DNA from: Clostridia bacterium
Lineage (GTDB): Bacteria > Bacillota > Clostridia > UMGS1810
Length of the DNA stretch: 54,523 nucleotides
NCBI GenBank assembly: GCA_017481205.1
Contig: JAFUPN010000022.1
Coordinates: forward strand, 1 to 54,523
Direction: 5' to 3'
In this document: positions 34,051 through 42,596 of the stretch, one piece after another
Numbering within the stretch: position 1 is the stretch's first letter
Layout of the letters: the number at the start of each line of letters is the position of its first letter
Notes under the pieces: generated by a model
The model's database searches: none
Told to the model about the DNA's origin: nothing
What the model saw: the letters and a program-made list of their open reading frames with translations, nothing else
Program-made: the position numbers and the translations under genes

Positions 34051-35385
34051 CTATTCTTTAACTACAAGGCAATTCTTTGTCCCGTAATATTCAAAGCATT
34101 TTATTGTATCTTCGCTGATTTTTTCGCCGCACACTACAATGGGTACTGCCGGAGGGCAGCTCACGCTTGCACTTGCAAGTATTCTGCCGAGGCATTTTTC
34201 TGCCGGGAGCTCTTCCTTGGGGGAGAAAACTGCTTCTTTGGGCGACATTACCTTCTCTGCCCGGGGAATTGACGGTGCCATTTTTATTAAAGGAGCTTTT
34301 TCAGGAATAGCCTTTATGGCAGCCTCAAGCTTTTGAAGTCCTTCCTCTCCTGTTTCGGGGGTCAGCATAAACACTGTAAAATCCGGGTCGGAAAACTCGC
34401 AGACTATATTGTGCTTTAATATCTCCTTTGCAAAATTCTCTCCGGTATATCCGGCAAATTTTGAAGCAATGGTCAGCTTCAGGGGTTCATTGCCCATAAG
34501 CGCATATCCTGCAGCTTTGAGCCTTTTTTTAAATTCAGCGGTTTTTACTGCAAAATCCTCAAGCTTTTTTGTATATCCGTCAGATATATACCGATTTGCT
34601 TTGTCAAGAGACTGCAGTATCAGATACGACGGACTTGTGGAGCCAAAGAGTGCAAGAGCATTTTTTGCCTGAGCGGAAAACATCTCTGGTGCTCCCGGCG
34701 CAATGTGCAGATATGCGCCGCCTGTGAGCACAGGCAGGGTTTTGTGCGCCGAATCACAGCACATATCAGCTCCGAGGTCAATGGGATGTCTTGAATTTTC
34801 AAAAAACTTAAGATAAGCACCGTGGGCATTGTCAACAAGCAGCAGTACGCCGTGTCTGTGGCATACGGCAGATATACCGCCGATATCCGCTATATTCCCC
34901 AGATAGTCCGGGGAGGTGAGATATACTACAACGGGCTTTTCCTCTGATTTTTCAAGCATAGCATCAAGACTTGCCGCATCTGTATTGCAGGTAAGGTAGG
35001 AGCCCTCGGAGTAAATCCACTGAATATCAAAATCCAGCAATGCTGCAGTATTCAAAAAGGTCTTGTGAGCATTGCGCCCTGCCGCTATAACAGGCTTTTT
35101 GCCATTCTCTTTGGCATACAGCATGGTAAGGTAGAGCATAGCACGGATGCAAAGGGACGAACCCTCTGCAGAATAATAGGTATCACAGCCGAAGAGAGAG
35201 CTTGCATTAAGCTCACTCCGGCGGATGATGCCCTCTGCCTCATACAGGCTGTCTGCTCCGTCTATCTCGGTGATATCGGCAGCCTCAGAGCCTGTAAATG
35301 AAATTCCCTTGTGTCCCGGCATATGCAGGCGCAGGGGAGCTGACTCTATATATTTTTTTACGAAATCACAGATTGGTGTATCCAT
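34051..35385 (-). CDS. PLP-dependent Orn/Lys/Arg decarboxylase family protein
   Basis: 444 aa, fold type I. LHMPGHKGISF near residue 20 is the family's N-terminal signature. VDNAHGAYLKFF contains the Asp that binds the pyridine nitrogen, and SAHKTLPVLTGGAYLH near 220 has the Lys that forms the Schiff base. It decarboxylates a basic amino acid, giving a polyamine precursor; which one cannot be told, though short clostridial forms are often arginine or lysine decarboxylases. Its ATG is 2 nt after the scfB stop, with GAGGA in the scfB end, so it is the last gene of the SCIFF operon. Confidence 0.9.
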   Translation of the reverse strand: MDTPICDFVKKYIESAPLRLHMPGHKGISFTGSEAADITEIDGADSLYEAEGIIRRSELNASSLFGCDTYYSAEGSSLCIRAMLYLTMLYAKENGKKPVIAAGRNAHKTFLNTAALLDFDIQWIYSEGSYLTCNTDAASLDAMLEKSEEKPVVVYLTSPDYLGNIADIGGISAVCHRHGVLLLVDNAHGAYLKFFENSRHPIDLGADMCCDSAHKTLPVLTGGAYLHIAPGAPEMFSAQAKNALALFGSTSPSYLILQSLDKANRYISDGYTKKLEDFAVKTAEFKKRLKAAGYALMGNEPLKLTIASKFAGYTGENFAKEILKHNIVCEFSDPDFTVFMLTPETGEEGLQKLEAAIKAIPEKAPLIKMAPSIPRAEKVMSPKEAVFSPKEELPAEKCLGRILASASVSCPPAVPIVVCGEKISEDTIKCFEYYGTKNCLVVKE

Positions 35386-35387
35386 TA

Positions 35388-36767
35388 TCAGTCCTCAAGC
35401 TCATTGGCAGCGGCAACCATAATTGCACACTCCATTCTCTTTTTAAACAGCTCACAGCCGTATTTATATATACCCTTGATTGAGCCTGTGGCATGATAGG
35501 CATTTGCAGCACAGCCGCCGGAGCAATAGAGCCTTGCCCAGCAGTCGCGGCACTCGGTGCGTTCATATACATTGCACTGCATAAATTCATTTTGTATATT
35601 CGTGTTGTCAACGCCGTTCCAGATGTCTCCCAGTCTGAACTTTTCATCGCCCACAAACTGATGGCAGGGGTACAGGTCGCCCCAGGGGGTAACAGCCATA
35701 TATTCTGTGCCTGAGCCGCAGCCGGAAATTCTTTTGTATATACACGGACCGCCGGACAGGTCTATCATATAGTGATAGAAGGTAAAGGGTCTGCCCTCTG
35801 CCTTTCTTTGGAGCATGAGCTCAGCCAGCTTTTCATACTGCTCAAATACTATGGGCATATCCTCCAGTGTAAGCTCCGATGGGTCGCCCTCGGCACATAC
35901 AACAGGCTCCATGCTCAGCTCGGTAAAGCCCAGGTCAAGCATTGTCTTTATATCCTCAAGGAAATCGGGATTGGCATGAGTAAATGTACCTCTCATGTAG
36001 TAATCCTTGCCTCCGCGGGCTTCAACAAATTTCTGAAATTTAGGTACAATCTGCTCCCAGCTGCCCTTGCCGGCATAGTCAACACGGAAACGATCGTGAA
36101 TTTCTTTTCTTCCGTCAAGACTGAGCACGACATTGCTCATCTCACGGTTGGCAAATTCTATTACCTCATCGTCAACCAGCATACCGTTGGTGGTAAGGGT
36201 GAAGCGGAAGTTTTTGTTGTGCTTCTGCTCAACTTCTCTTGCATAGGCAACTAATTGTTTCACCACATCCCAGTTCATAAGGGGCTCGCCGCCGAAGAAA
36301 TCCACTTCAAGGTTTTTTCTTGTACCGGAGTTTTCTATGAGAAAATCCAGGGCGCGCTTGCCGGTTTCAAAGCTCATTACAGCACGGTCTCCGTTGTATT
36401 TGCCCTGGCTGGCAAAGCAGTAGGAGCAATTGAGGTTGCAGGTGTGAGCAACGTGGAGGCACAGAGCCTTTACTACTCCGGCGGTTTTTTCCTTAAGCTG
36501 TCCTGCCATGGGTTCGAAGGTATCCGGAGCAAAGAGATTGCCACTTTCCTTTAGCTCACATATCTGGCTGTAGCACTCTGCAATATCCTCTTCGGTTATG
36601 CCGTCTTTGCCTATGTATTTTTCATTCATTGCAGCAATAACCTTATCCCGGCTGCTGCCTTCAAACATTTCTATAATATCGTATGCAACATCGTCTACCA
36701 CATGAACAGCGCCTGAGCACACATCCAGGACAATGTTGTATTCACCAAGCTTATATTGATGTATCAT
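35388..36767 (-). CDS. scfB: Radical SAM SCIFF peptide maturase (thioether-forming, SPASM)
   Basis: 459 aa. An N-terminal peptide-recognition region of about 95 residues precedes the radical SAM core with Cys110-NLN-Cys114-SY-Cys117 binding the [4Fe-4S] cluster, then FFGGEPLMNW. The SPASM region is rich in Cys (PCIYKRISGCGSG, PWGDLYPCHQF, CRDCWARLYCSGGC) for two auxiliary clusters. Enzymes of this type install thioether cross-links between Cys sulfur and a downstream residue in the SCIFF precursor (ranthipeptide class). The precursor gene lies directly upstream, past a terminator at 36809-36839. Length and all cluster cysteines look normal. Confidence 0.95.
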   Translation of the reverse strand: MIHQYKLGEYNIVLDVCSGAVHVVDDVAYDIIEMFEGSSRDKVIAAMNEKYIGKDGITEEDIAECYSQICELKESGNLFAPDTFEPMAGQLKEKTAGVVKALCLHVAHTCNLNCSYCFASQGKYNGDRAVMSFETGKRALDFLIENSGTRKNLEVDFFGGEPLMNWDVVKQLVAYAREVEQKHNKNFRFTLTTNGMLVDDEVIEFANREMSNVVLSLDGRKEIHDRFRVDYAGKGSWEQIVPKFQKFVEARGGKDYYMRGTFTHANPDFLEDIKTMLDLGFTELSMEPVVCAEGDPSELTLEDMPIVFEQYEKLAELMLQRKAEGRPFTFYHYMIDLSGGPCIYKRISGCGSGTEYMAVTPWGDLYPCHQFVGDEKFRLGDIWNGVDNTNIQNEFMQCNVYERTECRDCWARLYCSGGCAANAYHATGSIKGIYKYGCELFKKRMECAIMVAAANELED

Positions 36768-36808
36768 TTGTTATCACCTTTATATATTTTCTTATAGCCT
36801 CTAAACTG

Positions 36809-36839
36809 AAAAAAGACTGACGCACAGCCTGTGCGTCAG
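36809..36839 (-). terminator. Strong terminator between scfA and scfB
   Basis: On the minus strand CTGACGCACA and TGTGCGTCAG form a perfect GC-rich stem with a 3-nt loop, followed by TCTTTTTT. It should stop most transcripts after scfA and let only a fraction read into scfB. Confidence 0.88.
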
Positions 36840-36858
36840 CCCATTCGTTTTTTACAAA

Positions 36859-37011
36859 TTACTTGCTTTCAGCTTTGTTTTCGCACTTCTGGTTAGCAAT
36901 GCCGCAGCTGGTCTTGCAAGCAGACTGACAGGAAGTCTGGCATTCGCCGCAGCCGCCTTTTTTAGCGCTGTCACAAAGGTTACGTGTTTTGATTGTTTTG
37001 ATATGCTTCAT
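36859..37011 (-). CDS. scfA: SCIFF ranthipeptide precursor
   Basis: A 50-aa ORF preceded by GGAGG (ATGGAGGTAACTAATG). The leader MKHIKTIKTRNLCDSAKK is followed by GGCGECQTSCQSACKTSC and an ending with one more Cys, the hallmark SCIFF core (six Cys in about 45 residues). It is the substrate of the radical SAM enzyme encoded next to it. Cysteines are at 13, 21, 24, 28, 32, 36 and 43; as I recall the family, the one at 13 in the leader is extra. SCIFF products are nearly universal in Clostridia, with an incompletely known role. Promoter at 37045-37073. Confidence 0.95.
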   Translation of the reverse strand: MKHIKTIKTRNLCDSAKKGGCGECQTSCQSACKTSCGIANQKCENKAESK

Positions 37012-37044
37012 ATTAGTTACCTCCATTGATAATTATCTTTATAT

Positions 37045-37073
37045 AATATAACATTTTTTTCTTATAAAGTCAA
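37045..37073 (-). promoter_or_regulatory. Promoter of the SCIFF operon
   Basis: Minus strand TTGACT (37068-37073), 17 nt, TATATT (37045-37050), about 33 nt before the scfA start codon. Confidence 0.8.
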
Positions 37074-37091
37074 TACCATATAAATGTGAAT

Positions 37092-37367
37092 TTAATTAAT
37101 ATATTGAAATATGATACCGGGATTCTCTTCGTGAACCTCATCAAATATCTGAAATATTTCATTCATGTAATCACTTAATTCTTCAGATATTTCCGAAAGA
37201 CCTATTACCTCTACCGATATAGGGTCTAAGCTGTAATAACGCAGACAGTCCCACAAAGCAGATAAGTTTTCACCATAATACTCAGGGAAGGAAAAAGCCT
37301 CTTTCAAAACTTTATGTACTTCACCTATAAATTTGCAGTTGCTAAAATTCACTATTATTTTTTTCAT
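37092..37367 (-). CDS. Barstar-family (ribonuclease inhibitor-like) protein
   Basis: 91 aa. KKIIVNFSNCKFIGEVHKVLKEAFSFPEYYGENLSALWDCL is the barstar N-terminal half, with the Y-Y-G-x-N-L-x-A-L-W-D block that includes residues used against barnase. The C-terminal helix is DYMNEIFQIFDEVHEENP. It would act in the cytosol as an RNase inhibitor, either an immunity protein or a housekeeping homologue. No barnase-type toxin gene is visible within the window. Its ATG overlaps the stop of the glycosylase pseudogene (ATGA), so it is translated from that mRNA. Confidence 0.85.
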   Translation of the reverse strand: MKKIIVNFSNCKFIGEVHKVLKEAFSFPEYYGENLSALWDCLRYYSLDPISVEVIGLSEISEELSDYMNEIFQIFDEVHEENPGIIFQYIN

Positions 37368-37600
37368 TTAATCACTTTCCATTCCTCTATAAGCCGTTCA
37401 AGAGAAAATGCAGCATTTGCCGGAGATGTTGACGGCAGACATATGGCGTCACGACCGATTGTTTTGCGGATGTATTTGTTATAATGTTTTTCCGAGGTTC
37501 TTCCGTTTACAAAAATTTTTCTTATATTGGCATTGTTGAGTATTTAACCAAGGTTATTTGGTACAACATTTTTTATTGAACTGTCTGTAGGTTTACTCAT
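37364..37600 (-). pseudogene. Truncated DNA-deoxyinosine glycosylase remnant
   Basis: A 79-codon reading frame that starts after GAGGTGATTGTT and reads MSKPTDSSIKNVVPNNLG, stop, ILNNANIRKIFVNGRTSEKHY, then ICLPSTSPANAAFSLERL and a final WKVIK. The segment after the stop, with LPSTSPAN, is the C-terminal part of uracil/deoxyinosine-DNA glycosylases (recognised from memory). About 90 N-terminal residues with the active site are missing and a TAA interrupts codon 19, so the enzyme cannot be functional. The residual frame still leads into the barstar start codon and may keep it translated. Confidence 0.7.
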
Positions 37601-37610
37601 AACAATCACC

Positions 37611-38486
37611 TCAAAATTCAATCACATAAAGCCTGCCGTCAATGTCGGAATAATAGCAGGTATCGCCTCTGAAATCTATAAATTCGGCTTCTTCGTTAAT
37701 TCCGAAGTTTCCCAGCATGATACATTTTTCATGCAAGCCGCTATCCGGATTGATAATTCTTATTGCGGGAGGGTTTTCCTCGCTGTCGGTAAAGCCTTCG
37801 GTGGAATAAATTTTACCTTGATGACAGCAGGCACCCTGGATAAAGTGATGATATTCGCAGTCAAAATGCTTTCTGATATCAGAAATGCCCAAAGTAACCT
37901 TTCTGACATTAAGCTTTTCATCTTTCTCGCCGTCAGACACCTTTGGCAAATCAAAGGCAAAATATCTGGTAGTATTGTAAAAATCGCGCATTACAAAAGC
38001 ATAGTATATACTCTTATCCGTATCTATGGCAAAGTTACCATATGGGCGGACATCATTAATGGTTTCAAAAGATTTCCAGTATTCTGTATTGTCGGTAAAG
38101 CCTATTTCTATAAGCTGTACGAGGGTTGTATGAAAATCCTTTCCCTCTCTTTGCAGTCTGTATACACAGCATACTCCTGTCAGCTTGTCCTCGGCATTTG
38201 CGTAATTGTTGTATATATTTGAATACAGGAGGGGAAATTCGTCCTCAGCACTGTAATATTCGTTTCCAAACATAACTGCATTGCTGTGAGGTACTATTTC
38301 ATCGGCTCTGTCAAGCACAAAGGCAGATACAGGATCAATATCCGTTATTTTGCTGATGTCTTTATCATCCAAATCATTAAAATTATAGACCGTGCATGTT
38401 CCGTCTGTATTCATCCTGAAAAGCCAATCTCCGAAAACAGCTCCGTCCTGACCGCCGCGTATATTTGCTATATGTGTTATTTTCAT
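37611..38486 (-). CDS. Uncharacterised 291-aa protein, possible beta-propeller
   Basis: No signal peptide or membrane segment. It is rich in aromatic and acidic residues and predicted strands, with repeating stretches of the type GDWLFRMNTDGTCTVYNF, KIYSTEGFTDSEE and FRGDTCYYSDIDGRLYVIEF, which suggest a partial beta-propeller or similar all-beta fold. I do not recognise a family. It is the first gene of a unit with the glycosylase remnant and the barstar-like gene, under the promoter at 38506-38534. GAGGTG lies 8 nt before the ATG. Function unknown. Confidence 0.75.
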   Translation of the reverse strand: MKITHIANIRGGQDGAVFGDWLFRMNTDGTCTVYNFNDLDDKDISKITDIDPVSAFVLDRADEIVPHSNAVMFGNEYYSAEDEFPLLYSNIYNNYANAEDKLTGVCCVYRLQREGKDFHTTLVQLIEIGFTDNTEYWKSFETINDVRPYGNFAIDTDKSIYYAFVMRDFYNTTRYFAFDLPKVSDGEKDEKLNVRKVTLGISDIRKHFDCEYHHFIQGACCHQGKIYSTEGFTDSEENPPAIRIINPDSGLHEKCIMLGNFGINEEAEFIDFRGDTCYYSDIDGRLYVIEF

Positions 38487-38505
38487 GGTAAATCACCTCA
38501 GAGCA

Positions 38506-38534
38506 ATTATAGCATAATCCGTATGTAAAATCAA
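38506..38534 (-). promoter_or_regulatory. Promoter of the 291-aa protein / barstar unit
   Basis: Minus strand TTGATT (38529-38534), 17 nt, TATAAT (38506-38511). Confidence 0.75.
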
Positions 38535-38588
38535 TTGCTACTTGAAGAATATGATTTTTTGTTGTAGAATATAGGAGAGGTGAAAACA

Positions 38589-39401
38589 ATGATTATCAAT
38601 ACCAAGCCCTTTGATTTAACCCAGACTTTTGAATGCGGTCAATGCTTCCGCTGGAACAAAAACAATGACGGTAGCTATATCGGCGTTGCCCACGGCAAGC
38701 TTATTCATATAAAGGAAAATAACGGATATATCGAAATGAATGATGACTCTGATATATGGAGAGAGTATTTTGACCTTGATACAGACTACAATTCTATTAT
38801 AGAAGCTCTGTCCGTCAGCGATATTATGAAAAATGCCATAGCCAAAGGCAGCGGTATAAGAATTCTGAGACAGGATTTTTTTGAAACAGTCATATCCTTT
38901 ATTATATCTCAGAACAATAATATCCCCAGAATAAAAAGTATAGTTGAAAATCTGTGCAGGCATTTTGGTGAGAGGATAGAGGGAGAGTATTATTCTTTCC
39001 CGAAAGCGGAGGCTCTTGCCCCAATAGAGCCTGAGGAGCTGGCTTTTCTCAGAGCGGGATACAGAGATGCATATATAATAGATGCAGCAAGAAAAATCGT
39101 AAACAATGAGATAGACATGGATATAATACTCCATGCCCCCATAGATGAAGCCAGAAATGAAATAAGCAGGATAAAGGGCGTAGGTCCCAAGGTTGCAGAC
39201 TGTATACTGCTGTTCGGCGGGGCAAGGGGAGAGGTGTTTCCCACAGATGTATGGATGAAAAGAGTGCTGACAAATCTTTACGGCTTTGAAAACTTAACTC
39301 CCAAGGCTATAAACTCCTTTGCCAAAGAGAGCTTCGGAAGTCTTGCTGGATATGCTCAGCAATATCTGTTTTACAGTGTCAGAGAAGAGACTAAGCTATA
39401 A
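38589..39401 (+). CDS. 8-oxoguanine DNA glycosylase (OGG1-type)
   Basis: 270 aa from ATG 38589 (AGGAGAGG upstream). The N-terminal domain has FECGQCFRWNK, typical of OGG1-like enzymes. The helix-hairpin-helix RIKGVGPKVADCILLFG (about 195-211) binds DNA; its Lys would be the nucleophile that forms the Schiff base, and FPTDVWMKRVL supplies the catalytic Asp. It excises oxidised guanine. A divergent promoter TTGAAG, 17 nt, TAGAAT lies at 38542-38570, back to back with that of the 291-aa protein. A hairpin terminator follows at 39409-39453. Confidence 0.92.
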   Translation: MIINTKPFDLTQTFECGQCFRWNKNNDGSYIGVAHGKLIHIKENNGYIEMNDDSDIWREYFDLDTDYNSIIEALSVSDIMKNAIAKGSGIRILRQDFFETVISFIISQNNNIPRIKSIVENLCRHFGERIEGEYYSFPKAEALAPIEPEELAFLRAGYRDAYIIDAARKIVNNEIDMDIILHAPIDEARNEISRIKGVGPKVADCILLFGGARGEVFPTDVWMKRVLTNLYGFENLTPKAINSFAKESFGSLAGYAQQYLFYSVREETKL

Positions 39402-39408
39402 AACATTA

Positions 39409-39453
39409 AAAAAGGACGTTTTACTGTTGAATAGACAGCAATATGTCCTTTTT
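39409..39453. terminator. Terminator between the OGG gene and the MATE gene
   Basis: AAAAAGGAC (39409-39417) and GTCCTTTTT (39445-39453) form a 9-bp stem with an extra CTGTtgaatagACAG hairpin inside. It is placed between convergent genes. Confidence 0.7.
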
Positions 39454-39467
39454 GCATAATATTCATA

Positions 39468-40838
39468 TTAATTATTTTCAGCAAGCATTTTTTTCATATC
39501 CGATTTAAAGTTTACCGCAAGAACTATCGTGTGCATTATCATAACTATAATCCATGAAATAGGCCAGCACATAAAGAGCATTCCTATGCTACGGTGGTGT
39601 GGCAGTACAAACGTAATCCACAGCAGTCTTGTGCCGCAGGCTCCTATAAGGGAGTTTACAGCACCGGCGGTAGAGTGACCGAGACCGCGGAGTGCACCGC
39701 CTATTACCTCCATTATACCGCACAGAAAGTAGGGCAGACCCGAGACAATCATTCTGACAACACCATATTCTATTGCCTCTGGGGAGTCTGTGATATATAT
39801 GCCAAGGAGAGGACGCGCAAATACAACTGAGAGAAGCCCCAATATAAAACCCACCGCTCCTACACTCAGAATTGGTACATATATGGATTTTTTAACACGT
39901 TTTTCATTCTTTGCGCCGATATTCTGGCTTACGGATGTTATGGTAGCCTGGTAGAATGCGTTCATGGCAGTGTATACAAAGCCCTCTATATTCGCACCGG
40001 CGGCACAACCTGCCATTGCTGCCGTACCAAAGGAGTTTACTGCAGACTGTATAACCGAGTTGGCAAGACTGAACACTGAGCTTTGCAGCCCTGCGGGAAG
40101 TCCTACCTTGGCAATATCTTTAAGCTCTCCGGAATATATTTTCAGTTTCTTTATATGTAGCTTATAGGGGCCGTCGCTTTTTATAAGTATAAATATAACT
40201 GCCGCAGCCGAAAGATAATTTGCTATGGCTGTGGATATGGCAACACCTGCCACACCTAAATGAAAGACTATAACAAACACCAGATTGAGCACAACATTTA
40301 CAATGCCTGTACATGCAAGGATATAGAGAGGGCGCTTGGTATCGCCGAAAGCACGCAGGACAGCTGAGCCGAAGTTGTATGCCAGCGATGCCGGAACTCC
40401 CAGAAAATACAGCCTCATATACAGCACCGCACCGTCAAAAACCTCACCCTCGGGAGTACCCATGAGTCTGAGCACAGTCCCTGAAAAACACATTCCTATT
40501 ATCAATGCGGCAATACCAACAAAGAACGACAGAAGCACCGCAGTATGTACAGACCGGTGTATACCCTCATAGTCTTTTGAACCGTAGCTCTTTGATACCA
40601 CAACGCTTACACCAACCGAAAGACCCACAAATACGCTGATGATAAGATTGTTGACAGAGCCTGTAGCTCCTACTGAAGCCATAGCTGTACTTCCTGCCCA
40701 GCGTCCAACTACGATAATATCTGCCGCATTGTACATTAGCTGAAGAAAATTACCCAATATGAGCGGTATTGCAAACAGAAATACGTTTTTCAGAATTGAG
40801 CCCTGAGACATATCCAGCTCATATCGTCGCCCTTTCAT
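39468..40838 (-). CDS. MATE family efflux transporter
   Basis: 456 aa with twelve predicted membrane helices. The N-terminus GSILKNVFLFAIPLILGNFLQLMYNAADIIVVGRWAG is the MATE signature, and ADIIVVGR and YLRAFGDT-like blocks (SAVLRAFGDTKRPLY) occur as expected. The second half repeats the fold (GLPAGLQSSVFSLANSVIQSAVNSFG). It exports drugs or metabolites in exchange for Na+ or H+; this is the clostridial subgroup with no known native substrate. Monocistronic, with a good promoter at 40895-40923 just downstream of trpB. Confidence 0.93.
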   Translation of the reverse strand: MKGRRYELDMSQGSILKNVFLFAIPLILGNFLQLMYNAADIIVVGRWAGSTAMASVGATGSVNNLIISVFVGLSVGVSVVVSKSYGSKDYEGIHRSVHTAVLLSFFVGIAALIIGMCFSGTVLRLMGTPEGEVFDGAVLYMRLYFLGVPASLAYNFGSAVLRAFGDTKRPLYILACTGIVNVVLNLVFVIVFHLGVAGVAISTAIANYLSAAAVIFILIKSDGPYKLHIKKLKIYSGELKDIAKVGLPAGLQSSVFSLANSVIQSAVNSFGTAAMAGCAAGANIEGFVYTAMNAFYQATITSVSQNIGAKNEKRVKKSIYVPILSVGAVGFILGLLSVVFARPLLGIYITDSPEAIEYGVVRMIVSGLPYFLCGIMEVIGGALRGLGHSTAGAVNSLIGACGTRLLWITFVLPHHRSIGMLFMCWPISWIIVMIMHTIVLAVNFKSDMKKMLAENN

Positions 40839-40894
40839 AAAAGCACCTCCGAGGATTGTTTAGTTTTGTACAACAGTATAGTTTATCTTAATAA

Positions 40895-40923
40895 ATTATA
40901 GACCTTTTGGTATATAAAGTCAA
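40895..40923 (-). promoter_or_regulatory. Promoter of the MATE gene
   Basis: Minus strand TTGACT (40918-40923), 17 nt, TATAAT (40895-40900). A small hairpin with T-run that ends the trpB transcript overlaps its upstream side. Confidence 0.8.
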
Positions 40924-40976
40924 GAAAAAACCTTGGATTTTCTTATACTGATACATATATAATCCGAAAAATGAGG

Positions 40977-42194
40977 CTATCTGATTCCGTATTTCTCTAT
41001 AATATAATCCATGTCCTTGTCGCCTCTGCCGGAGAGGTTTATGAGTATGGAGCCCTTACCCATTTTCTTGGCAAGCTTCATGCCGTATGCAACAGCGTGG
41101 GAGCTTTCTATAGCTGGGATAATACCCTCCATTCTTGAAAGCTCAAAGAATGCGTCGATGGTTTCGTCATCTGTCACAACATCGTATTTTACTCTGCCGA
41201 TGTCATGCAAAAATGCGTGCTCGGGTCCGCTGGAGGGGTAGTCCAGACCACTTGCAACCGAGTATACCGGAGCGGGCTCGCCGTTTTCGTCCTTGAGCAT
41301 AATGCTGTTGAAGCCGTGCATAATGCCTTCACTGCCGTAGGTCAGGCTTGCGGCATGGTCGCCGAGAGCTGCTCCTCTGCCCAGGGGCTCTACTCCGTAT
41401 ATGTCAACCGGGTCGTTAAGAAAGCCTGAGAACAGCCCCATCGCATTTGAGCCGCCTCCTACGCAGGCAACCACAGCGTCCGGCAGCTCACCTGTCATAT
41501 CAATAAACTGCTCTCTTGCCTCAATGCCTACAATACTCTGGAAATCGCGCACCATCATGGGGAAGGGATGCGGTCCCACTACAGAGCCTATGCAGTAGAT
41601 TGCATCCTTATATTCCCTGCAATATGCTTCAAAAGCCGCGTCAACAGCCTCCTTGAGGGTCTGCAGACCGTCGGTTACCTCTACAACATTTGCACCCAGG
41701 ATTTTCATTCTTGCAACATTGGGAGCCTGCTTTTTGATATCAACGGCACCCATATATATGTCACATTCCAAACCAAAGTATGCGGCGGCTGTAGCAAGAG
41801 CCACACCGTGCTGACCTGCGCCGGTTTCGGCAATAACCTTTTTCTTGCCCATATATTTTGCCAGAAGTGCCTCGCCCATGCAGTGATTGAGCTTGTGTGC
41901 TCCCGTGTGGTTAAGATCCTCTCGTTTTACATAGAGCTGTACGTTGCCCAGCTTGCCTGACAGTCTTTCCAGATAGGATACAGGTGTGGGTCTGCCTTGA
42001 AATTCCTTGCGTATTCTGCGCAGCTCGTTTACAAATTTGCTTGATTTGCATATGGTGAAGTAGCTTTCTGTGATTTCATCCATTGCCTTTTGAAGCTCGG
42101 GCGGGATGTAGGAACCGCCGTATTTTCCGAAAAAGCCTTTCTCATCGGGGTAGTTTTTAAAGTATGTGTTAAATTCAATTTCACTATATTTCAT
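40977..42194 (-). CDS. trpB: Tryptophan synthase beta chain, stand-alone
   Basis: 405 aa from ATG 42194 (GGAGGAATTTAAA before it); an upstream in-frame start falls in the leader. It makes tryptophan from indole and serine with [18 protein letters not shown] contains the Schiff-base Lys, [16 protein letters not shown] the catalytic Glu, and [12 protein letters not shown] the phosphate-binding loop. Unlike canonical TrpB (HTGAHKINN-ALGQ), it has LNHCMGE after the Lys. No trpA or other trp gene is adjacent, so it may salvage free indole rather than act in de novo synthesis. Expression is set by the Trp T-box at 42597-42877, with a repeat element between leader and gene. Confidence 0.95.
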   Translation of the reverse strand: MKYSEIEFNTYFKNYPDEKGFFGKYGGSYIPPELQKAMDEITESYFTICKSSKFVNELRRIRKEFQGRPTPVSYLERLSGKLGNVQLYVKREDLNHTGAHKLNHCMGEALLAKYMGKKKVIAETGAGQHGVALATAAAYFGLECDIYMGAVDIKKQAPNVARMKILGANVVEVTDGLQTLKEAVDAAFEAYCREYKDAIYCIGSVVGPHPFPMMVRDFQSIVGIEAREQFIDMTGELPDAVVACVGGGSNAMGLFSGFLNDPVDIYGVEPLGRGAALGDHAASLTYGSEGIMHGFNSIMLKDENGEPAPVYSVASGLDYPSSGPEHAFLHDIGRVKYDVVTDDETIDAFFELSRMEGIIPAIESSHAVAYGMKLAKKMGKGSILINLSGRGDKDMDYIIEKYGIR

Positions 42195-42240
42195 TTTAAA
42201 TTCCTCCGTAAAAATAGATATTATGTGTTTTGTATGATTA

Positions 42241-42512
42241 GCCTTAGCAACCAATACTGAAGATGCCTTAAACGGCGAATTTTCGGCAACTTTCGGCTTG
42301 TCGTCCTCGAAAGGCGACAGCCTTCCTTCGTCCTTCGCACCAAAATCTGCTCAAAAATTCATCCGTTTTAGGTCATTTTGAGTTTTGGAATTATAAATTT
42401 TATTTCAGGCAAGGCAAAAACGCAGGAAATATGGTAATATTTCCGAGTATTTTAACGAAGTATGAGATAAAATTTATATTTCAAAACCATCTTTAGTGTT
42501 GGTTGCTAAGGC
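42241..42512. repeat. 272-bp inverted-repeat element (full copy), in the trpB leader
   Basis: Starts GCCTTAGCAACCAATACTG and ends CTTTAGTGTTGGTTGCTAAGGC; the ends are inverted repeats matching at about 23 of 25 positions, and a TA dinucleotide flanks each side. The interior is not coding. Solo or decayed ends occur at 4016-4061, 11583-11630 and 19262-19297, and a weak internal match near 25215-25245. This is the form of a MITE; TA flanks would fit IS630/mariner-type mobilisation. It lies inside the trpB transcript, between the T-box terminator and the start codon. Confidence 0.8.
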
Positions 42513-42596
42513 TATGATATTTTACGCCATCGCTTTGTAAGTATAAACAAAATAAAAAACCTCCTGTGACTTTATATTCTTGCCAAAGGAGTATAA

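Noticed and set aside
37611..38486. RNase toxin partner for the barstar-like gene
   Set aside because: The product is large, all-beta looking and has no barnase-like His/Glu motifs; co-transcription alone does not support it.
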